From Kitasatospora terrestris (GTDB taxonomy: Bacteria; Actinomycetota; Actinomycetes; Streptomycetales; Streptomycetaceae): a stretch of DNA of 64,000 nt. Below, in pieces: positions 58,962 to 64,000 of this stretch. The stretch lies in the NCBI RefSeq assembly GCF_039542905.1, contig NZ_BAABIS010000001.1:5828001-5892000 (forward strand), read 5' to 3'. A program made the position numbers and the translations under genes. Position 1 is the stretch's first letter. Each line of letters begins with the position of its first letter. The notes beneath the pieces were generated by a model, which worked only from the letters and a program-made list of their open reading frames with translations, was not told where the DNA came from and ran no database searches.

Positions 58962-60164
58962 TTACTCGGCGAGCCTGTACTCCTCGAGCAGGCGGCGTCC
59001 GACGATCATCTTCTGGATCTCCGCCGTACCTTCACCGATCAGCAGCATCGGGGCCTCGCGGTAGAGGCGCTCGATCTCGTACTCCTTGGAGAAGCCGTAG
59101 CCGCCGTGGATCCGGAAGGAGTCCTCGACGACCTCCTTGCAGTACTCGGAGGCGAGGTACTTGGCCATGCCGGCCTCGAGGTCGTTGCGCTCGCCGCCGT
59201 CCTTCTTGCGGGCGGCCATCACCATCATCTGGTGGGCGGCCTCGACCTTGGTGGCCATCTCGGCGAGCTTGAACTGGATCGCCTGGTGCTCGGCGATCTT
59301 CTTGCCGAAGGTGGTGCGCTGCTGGGCGTAGGCGATGCCCAGCTCGAAGGCGCGGCGGGCGACGCCGCAGCCTCGGGCCGCGACGTTGACGCGGCCGACC
59401 TCGACGCCGTCCATCATCTGGTAGAAGCCCTTGCCCGGGACGCCGCCGAGGATGCGGTCGGCCGGGACGCGGACGTCCTGCAGCACCAGCTCGGTGGTGT
59501 CGACGCCCTTGTAGCCCATCTTCTCGATCTTGCCGGGCACGGTCAGGCCGGGAACGGTCTCGTTCGGCCCGAAGCCCGGGGTCTTCTCGATCAGGAAGGT
59601 GGTCATGTTCTTGTACGGGGAGTTGCCGCCCTCGTCGGTCTTGCAGAGCACCGCGACCACGCTGGAGGTGCCGCCGTTGGTCAGCCACATCTTCTGGCCG
59701 TTGAGGACGTAGAAGTCGCCGTCCTTGACGCCCTTGGTGGAGATCGCCGAGACGTCGGAGCCGAGGGCCGGCTCGGACATCGAGAAGGCGCCGCGCAGCT
59801 CGCCGGCGGCCATCTTCGGCAGGAAGTAGTCCTTCTGCTCCTGGGTGCCGTGCGCGTTGATCATGTGCGCCACGATGAAGTGGGTGTTGACGATGCCGGA
59901 GACCGACATCCAGCCGCGGGCGATCTCCTCGACCACCAGGGCGTAGGTCAGCAGGGACTCGCCCAGGCCGCCGAACTCCTCGGGAATGGTCAGACCGAAC
60001 AGGCCGAGCTGCTTCATGCCCTCGACGATGGCGGTCGGGTACTCGTCCTTGTGCTCCAGCTCGGTCGCGACCGGGATGATCTCCTTGTCGACGAAGTCCC
60101 GCACGGTGGCGAGGATGTCCCGCTGGATCTCGGTCAGGCCGTCGGTCTGTGCGAGGCGTCCCAT
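58962..60164 (-). CDS. mcd: Acyl-CoA dehydrogenase, probable methylsuccinyl-CoA dehydrogenase
   Basis: This 400-residue FAD enzyme would oxidise (2S)-methylsuccinyl-CoA to mesaconyl-CoA in the ethylmalonyl-CoA pathway. It has AFSMSEPALGSDVS, the WLTNGG segment, YAQQRTTFGKKIAEHQAIQFKLA and the C-terminal RIHGGYGFSKEYEIERLYREAPMLLIGEGTAEIQ. Placement within the operon supports the substrate; the chain alone would fit any short-chain dehydrogenase. The ATG at 60164 has GGGAG upstream. A hairpin at 60207-60244 separates it from the MaoC gene, so it may have a promoter of its own. Confidence 0.85.
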   Translation of the reverse strand: MGRLAQTDGLTEIQRDILATVRDFVDKEIIPVATELEHKDEYPTAIVEGMKQLGLFGLTIPEEFGGLGESLLTYALVVEEIARGWMSVSGIVNTHFIVAHMINAHGTQEQKDYFLPKMAAGELRGAFSMSEPALGSDVSAISTKGVKDGDFYVLNGQKMWLTNGGTSSVVAVLCKTDEGGNSPYKNMTTFLIEKTPGFGPNETVPGLTVPGKIEKMGYKGVDTTELVLQDVRVPADRILGGVPGKGFYQMMDGVEVGRVNVAARGCGVARRAFELGIAYAQQRTTFGKKIAEHQAIQFKLAEMATKVEAAHQMMVMAARKKDGGERNDLEAGMAKYLASEYCKEVVEDSFRIHGGYGFSKEYEIERLYREAPMLLIGEGTAEIQKMIVGRRLLEEYRLAE

Positions 60165-60206
60165 CGCGCGGCTCCCTTGTCTAAAGGCGTGAGGGTGGAG
60201 GAGTGG

Positions 60207-60244
60207 CGGGGGCTCCACGGAGCGTGACTTCCGTGGAGCCCCCG
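60207..60244 (-). terminator. Internal hairpin between MaoC and dehydrogenase genes
   Basis: A 15-bp perfect stem (60207-60221 with 60230-60244) and an 8-nt loop, 43 bp before the dehydrogenase start. It may attenuate or partly end the upstream transcript. Confidence 0.65.
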
Positions 60245-60304
60245 TGGGCCGGGTTCGGGGTCGGCCGATGACGGCGGCCTGCCCGTCCGGGGTCTTGAGG
60301 GGTG

Positions 60305-60802
60305 TTACGCGAGGGGCTCGGGGCGACCGGGCTGGTCGCCGCCGCGCTCCTCGAGGTACTGCTCGGTCGGCACCATCACCTTGCGGCGGAAGATGCAGAC
60401 GACCGTGCCGTCCTGCTTGTAGCCCTTGGTCTCGACGTAGACGATGCCGCGGTCCGGCTTCGAGGTCATGTTCTTGTCGAGGACCGTGGTCTCGCCGTAG
60501 AGGGTGTCGCCGTGGAAGGTCGGCGCGATGTGGCGCAGCGACTCGATCTCCAGGTTGGCGAGCGCCTTGCCGGACACGTCCTCGACGGACATGCCGAGCA
60601 GCAGCGAGTAGATGTAGTTGCCGACCACGACGTTCCGGCCCTGCACGGTGGTGGTCGCGTAGTTGGCGTCCATGTGCAGCGGGTGGTGGTTCATGGTGAG
60701 CAGGCAGAAGAGGTGGTCGTCGTACTCGGTGACCGTCTTCCCGGGCCAGTGCTTGTAGACGGCCCCGACCTCGAACTCCTCGTAGGTGCGTCCGAACTGC
60801 AT
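60305..60802 (-). CDS. mch: MaoC-like dehydratase, probable mesaconyl-CoA hydratase
   Basis: This 165-residue hot-dog-fold enzyme would hydrate mesaconyl-CoA to beta-methylmalyl-CoA. The catalytic hydratase motif is NHHPLHMDANYATTT, with HxD-type catalytic residues, and GNYIYSLLLGM and LRHIAPTFHGDTLYGETTVL follow. The family can be a single 165-residue unit in streptomycetes, unlike the two-domain Mch of Rhodobacter. The start is ATG at 60802 with GGAGG 7 nt before; a GTG at 60808 overlaps the lyase stop. Part of the ccr-meaA operon. Confidence 0.85.
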   Translation of the reverse strand: MQFGRTYEEFEVGAVYKHWPGKTVTEYDDHLFCLLTMNHHPLHMDANYATTTVQGRNVVVGNYIYSLLLGMSVEDVSGKALANLEIESLRHIAPTFHGDTLYGETTVLDKNMTSKPDRGIVYVETKGYKQDGTVVCIFRRKVMVPTEQYLEERGGDQPGRPEPLA

Positions 60803-60804
60803 GG

Positions 60805-61764
60805 TCACGCCTCCGGGATCTCGAACTTGCTGGTGCGCTCCATGCCGGCGGCCCGGCCCTTGCCGGCGACGACCAGGGCCATCTTGCGGCTGGCCTCGTC
60901 GATCATCTCGTCGCCGAGCATCGCGGAGCCCTTGGCGCCGCCCGCCTCGGAGGTGCAGTAGTCGTACGCGTCGAGGATCAGCTCGGCGTGGTCGTAGTCC
61001 TCCTGCGAGGGCGAGAAGATCTCGTTCGCGGCGGCGACCTGGTCCGGGTGCAGCACCCACTTGCCGTCGAAGCCGAGCGCGGCGGCGCGGCGGGCGACCG
61101 CCTTGTAGCCCTCGGCGTTGCGGATCTGCAGGTACGGGCCGTCGATCGCCTGCAGGTCGTTGGCGCGGGCGGCCATCAGGATGCGCATCAGGATGTAGTG
61201 GTAGGCGTCGGCGTCGTAGCCGGGCGGCTGCTCGCCGACCACCAGGGACTTCATGTTGATCGAGGCCATGAAGTCGGCCGGGCCGAAGATGATGGTCTCC
61301 AGCCGGGGCGAGGCCTCGGCGATCGCGTCGACGTTGATCAGGCCCTTGGCGTTCTCGATCTGCGCCTCGATGCCGATCTTGCCGACCTCGAAGCCCATGG
61401 TCTTCTCGATCTGGGTGAGCAGCAGGTCCAGCGCCTTGACCTGCTGGGCGTCCTGGACCTTCGGCAGCATGATGCAGTCGAGGTTCGGGCCGGCGCCCTC
61501 GACGACGGTGATCACGTCGCGGTAGGTCCAGTGGGTGGTCCAGTCGTTGACCCGGACGACGCGGGTCTTGCCGCCCCAGTCGCCGTTGTTCAGCGCGTCC
61601 ACGATGTTGTGGCGGGCGCTCTCCTTGACCAGCGGGGCGCAGGCGTCCTCCAGGTCGAGGAAGACCTGGTCGGCGGGCAGGCCCTGGGCCTTCTCCAGGA
61701 AGCGGGGGTTGCTGCCCGGTACGGCGAGGCAGGAACGGCGGGGCCGCAGGCGGTTGACGGTCAT
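60805..61764 (-). CDS. CitE-like beta-methylmalyl-CoA/malyl-CoA lyase
   Basis: This 319-residue enzyme of the CitE/HpcH family would cleave beta-methylmalyl-CoA to propionyl-CoA and glyoxylate. It starts RPRRSCLAVPGSNPRFLEKA, with Mg-binding acids in QVFLDLEDACAP and EAQIENAKGLINVD, and IIFGPADFMASIN. The C-terminus is helical. The ATG at 61764 is 22 bp after meaA stops. The next gene (MaoC) overlaps its stop. Role assignment comes from the operon: crotonyl-CoA carboxylase/reductase, mutase and dehydrogenase are beside it. Confidence 0.88.
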   Translation of the reverse strand: MTVNRLRPRRSCLAVPGSNPRFLEKAQGLPADQVFLDLEDACAPLVKESARHNIVDALNNGDWGGKTRVVRVNDWTTHWTYRDVITVVEGAGPNLDCIMLPKVQDAQQVKALDLLLTQIEKTMGFEVGKIGIEAQIENAKGLINVDAIAEASPRLETIIFGPADFMASINMKSLVVGEQPPGYDADAYHYILMRILMAARANDLQAIDGPYLQIRNAEGYKAVARRAAALGFDGKWVLHPDQVAAANEIFSPSQEDYDHAELILDAYDYCTSEAGGAKGSAMLGDEMIDEASRKMALVVAGKGRAAGMERTSKFEIPEA

Positions 61765-61786
61765 GTGCGGTGGGGTTCCTTCCGGG

Positions 61787-63808
61787 TCAGCTGGTCGCGC
61801 TGGTCGTGGTCGCGGCCCAAGGCTGGAGCCTGTTGGCGAGCCGGATCTCGTCCACGATCCGGCCGATGATGGTGGTGATGCCGAAGTCCTTCGGGGTGAA
61901 GACCGCGGCGACCCCGCCGGCCTTGAGGGCCTCGGCGTCCGCGGCGGGGATGATGCCTCCGACGATCACTGGCACATCCTCCACCCCGGCACGGCGCAGG
62001 CGCTGTATGACGTCCGGCACAAGCTCCGGATGGGCGCCGGAGAGGATCGACAGGCCCACGCAGTGCACGTCCTCCGCGACGGCGGCGGACACGATCTGCT
62101 CGGGGGTCAGCCTGATGCCCTGGTAGACCACCTCGAACCCGGCGTCGCGGGCCCGTACGGCGATCTGCTCGGCGCCGTTGGAGTGGCCGTCCAGGCCCGG
62201 CTTGCCGACCAGCAGGCGCAGCTTGCCGCACCCGAGCTCGGCGGCGGTCGCGGCGACCGCCTCGCGGACCTGGGCCAGCTCGCCGCCCGGCTCGGACGCC
62301 ACCGCGACCGGCGCGCCGCCGACCCCGGTGGGGGCGCGGTACTCGCCGAACACCGCGCGCAGCGCGAAGGACCACTCGCCGGTGGTCACGCCGGCCCGGG
62401 CACAGGCCAGGGTGGCGGCCATCAGGTTCTCGTCGGTCGCGGCGACCCGCTTGAGGTCCTCCAGCGCCTGCTGGGCGGCGGCCTCGTCGCGCTCGCCGCG
62501 CCACTTCTCCAGCGAGGCGAGCACCGAGCGCTCGGAGGCCGGGTCGACGACCATGATCGCGTCGTCGAGGTTGGCCGTGAGCGGGCTCTCCTCGGTGGTG
62601 TCGAAGCAGTTGACGCCGACGATCTTGTCCTGGCCGGCCTCGATCCGGGCCCGGCGCTCGGCGTGCGAGGCGACCAGGTTGGACTTGAGGTAGCCGGACT
62701 CGACGGCCGGGATGACCCCGCCCATCTCCAGCACCTTGGCGATCTCCGCCTCGGCGCCCTCCAGCAGCTCCCGGGTCTTGGCCTCGACCACGTGCGAGCC
62801 GTTGAAGATGTCGCCGTACTCCAGCAGGTCCGACTCGTAGGCCAGCACCTGCTGGATGCGCAGCGACCACTGCTGGTCCCACGGGCGCGGCAGGCCGAGG
62901 GCCTCGTTCCACGCGGGCAGCTGGACGGCGCGGGCGCGGGCGTCCTTGGACAGCGTGACGGCGAGCATCTCCAGCACGATCCGCTGGACGTTGTTCTCCG
63001 GCTGCGCCTCGGTCAGGCCGAGCGAGTTGACCTGCACGCCGTAGCGGAAGCGCCGCTGCTTGGCGTCCTCGATGCCGTACCGCTCGCGGGTGACCTTCTC
63101 CCAGAGCAGGTTGAAGGCGCGCATCTTGCACATCTCCTCGACGAAGCGGACGCCCGCGTTCACGAAGAAGGAGATGCGGGCGACCACCTCGCCCATCCGC
63201 TCGGCCGGCACCTGGCCGGAGTCGCGGACGGCGTCGAGGACGGCGATCGCGGTGCACATCGAGTACGCGATCTCCTGGACCGGGGTGGCCCCGGCCTCCT
63301 GCAGGTGGTAGCTGCAGATGTTGATCGGGTTCCACTTCGGGATGTTGCCGACCGTGTAGGCGATCATGTCGGTGATCAGCCGGACGGACGGCCCCGGCGG
63401 GAAGACGTGCGTGCCGCGGGAGAGGTACTCCTTGACGATGTCGTTCTGGGTGGTGCCGGTGAGCTTGGCGATGTCCGCGCCCTGCTCCTCGGCGACCACC
63501 TGGTAGAGCGCCAGCAGCCACATCGCGGTGGCGTTGATCGTCATGGAGGTGTTGGTCTGTTCGAGCGGGATGCCGTCGAACAGGGTGCGCATGTCGCCGA
63601 CGTGCCCGACCGGGACGCCGACCCGGCCGACCTCGCCCCGGGCCAGCACGTGGTCCGAGTCGTAGCCGGTCTGGGTGGGCAGGTCGAAGGCGACCGACAG
63701 GCCGGTCTGACCCTTCGCCAGGTTCCGCCGGTAGAGCGCGTTGGAGTCGCTCGCGGTGGAGTGCCCGGCGTACGTGCGCATCAGCCAGGGGCGGTCCCGG
63801 TCGGCCAT
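61787..63808 (-). CDS. meaA: Ethylmalonyl-CoA mutase (MeaA)
   Basis: This 673-residue B12-dependent enzyme rearranges ethylmalonyl-CoA to methylsuccinyl-CoA. The N-terminal barrel has TYAGHSTASDSNALYRRNLAKGQTGLSVAFDLPTQTGYDSD and NTSMTINATAMWLLALY. The C-terminal cobalamin domain has the DxHxxG motif (GLDGHSNG), followed by AVRARDAGFEVVYQGI. A single-chain mutase of this length is typical for MeaA. The ATG at 63808 overlaps the ccr stop as TGATG, so translation is coupled. Its cofactor could be supplied by the cob operon at 46.5-53 kb, which is regulated separately. Confidence 0.95.
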   Translation of the reverse strand: MADRDRPWLMRTYAGHSTASDSNALYRRNLAKGQTGLSVAFDLPTQTGYDSDHVLARGEVGRVGVPVGHVGDMRTLFDGIPLEQTNTSMTINATAMWLLALYQVVAEEQGADIAKLTGTTQNDIVKEYLSRGTHVFPPGPSVRLITDMIAYTVGNIPKWNPINICSYHLQEAGATPVQEIAYSMCTAIAVLDAVRDSGQVPAERMGEVVARISFFVNAGVRFVEEMCKMRAFNLLWEKVTRERYGIEDAKQRRFRYGVQVNSLGLTEAQPENNVQRIVLEMLAVTLSKDARARAVQLPAWNEALGLPRPWDQQWSLRIQQVLAYESDLLEYGDIFNGSHVVEAKTRELLEGAEAEIAKVLEMGGVIPAVESGYLKSNLVASHAERRARIEAGQDKIVGVNCFDTTEESPLTANLDDAIMVVDPASERSVLASLEKWRGERDEAAAQQALEDLKRVAATDENLMAATLACARAGVTTGEWSFALRAVFGEYRAPTGVGGAPVAVASEPGGELAQVREAVAATAAELGCGKLRLLVGKPGLDGHSNGAEQIAVRARDAGFEVVYQGIRLTPEQIVSAAVAEDVHCVGLSILSGAHPELVPDVIQRLRRAGVEDVPVIVGGIIPAADAEALKAGGVAAVFTPKDFGITTIIGRIVDEIRLANRLQPWAATTTSATS

Positions 63809-64000
63809 CAGATGTCCCGACCCTGCTTGTCGCTCCGCTCGCTGACCTCGCGGAAGAGGTTGATCGCCGGCAGGTGCTTGGCGCGCAGCTCGTGGTCGCG
63901 CACGCCCATGCCCTCCTCGGGCGCCAGGCAGAGCACGCCGACCTTGCCCTGGTGCTTGTTGTGGTGCACGTCGAGGGCGGCCTGGCCGGTCTCCTCCAGG
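63808..64000 (-). CDS. ccr: Crotonyl-CoA carboxylase/reductase, C-terminal fragment
   Basis: The last 63 codons of ccr, whose start lies beyond the window. The segment contains HHNKHQGKVGVLCLAPEEG and RDHELRAKHLPAINLFRE, the conserved end of streptomycete Ccr. The enzyme reductively carboxylates crotonyl-CoA to ethylmalonyl-CoA with NADPH. It is the first step of the pathway whose other genes lie downstream on the same strand. The stop overlaps the meaA start by one base. Confidence 0.9.
   Translation of the reverse strand, partial: LEETGQAALDVHHNKHQGKVGVLCLAPEEGMGVRDHELRAKHLPAINLFREVSERSDKQGRDI

Noticed and set aside
58604..59272. An open frame across the psd-dehydrogenase gap
   Set aside because: It runs through the terminator hairpin, has no ribosome site, and its composition is low-complexity Arg/Gly/Ser.
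1..64000. tRNA, rRNA, insertion sequences, transposases, integrases, attachment sites, CRISPR arrays or phage genes
   Set aside because: I looked on both strands for transposase or integrase motifs, clover-leaf patterns, regular repeats and inverted terminal repeats, and saw none. Not a computed search.

Overview
The window is a piece of a high-GC actinomycete chromosome. Strong third-codon-position GC bias, frequent GTG and TTG starts, an SsgA-like sporulation protein, GlnII behind a GlnR-type box, a cobaltochelatase-type B12 operon and an ethylmalonyl-CoA operon together point to the Streptomycetaceae (Streptomyces or Kitasatospora). There are no tRNA or rRNA genes, no insertion sequences, no CRISPR array and no prophage. 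It reads as chromosomal metabolic DNA.

Layout. 0-4.4 kb: the end of pepN, a membrane-anchored unknown, an SsgA-like protein, a GAF regulator and a flavin-type split-barrel protein. 4.4-14.5 kb: a predicted phosphonate-degradation regulon. It holds a PhnX-like hydrolase, a four-gene ABC importer, a HutC-type GntR regulator and a single-chain fusion of a TmpA-like 2-oxoglutarate dioxygenase with a TmpB/PhnZ-like HD-domain oxygenase. An 18-bp near-palindrome precedes the hydrolase, the importer and the fusion. A GH3 lipoprotein, an SMR exporter and a HAD phosphatase lie inside the region but show no copy of that site. 14.5-25.1 kb: a galactan and galacto-oligosaccharide locus (LacI regulator, sugar ABC importer, GH42, secreted GH53), with two identical LacI-type operators in the divergent promoter region, followed by an MFS carrier and an amidohydrolase.

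25-33 kb: uracil-DNA glycosylase, an LPXTG-like surface protein, glnII, an acetyltransferase, an M48 protease, two HAD-like paralogues (the second frameshifted), and cobC-cobE. 33-46.5 kb: a secreted phosphoesterase with an MFS carrier and a TolB-like protein, an FAD monooxygenase with a divergent TetR regulator, a MarR-like regulator with a two-gene ABC exporter, OsmC with an FCD regulator, and three envelope proteins of unknown role. 46.5-53.3 kb: a riboswitch-controlled B12 operon (cobD, cobQ, chelatase, cobO, cobB). 53.4-57 kb: an XRE protein, an alpha/beta hydrolase and an unknown. 57-58.5 kb: pssA and psd. 59-64 kb: the ethylmalonyl-CoA operon (ccr end, meaA, beta-methylmalyl-CoA lyase, MaoC hydratase, acyl-CoA dehydrogenase).

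How the genes work together. The most distinctive unit is the phosphonate regulon. Its fusion enzyme retains the metal ligands of both partner enzymes, and its importer promoter carries both the regulon operator and a PHO-box-like repeat, suggesting joint control by substrate and phosphate starvation. B12 from the cob genes is needed by MeaA in the ethylmalonyl-CoA operon, though the two operons are about 9 kb apart and are not visibly co-regulated.
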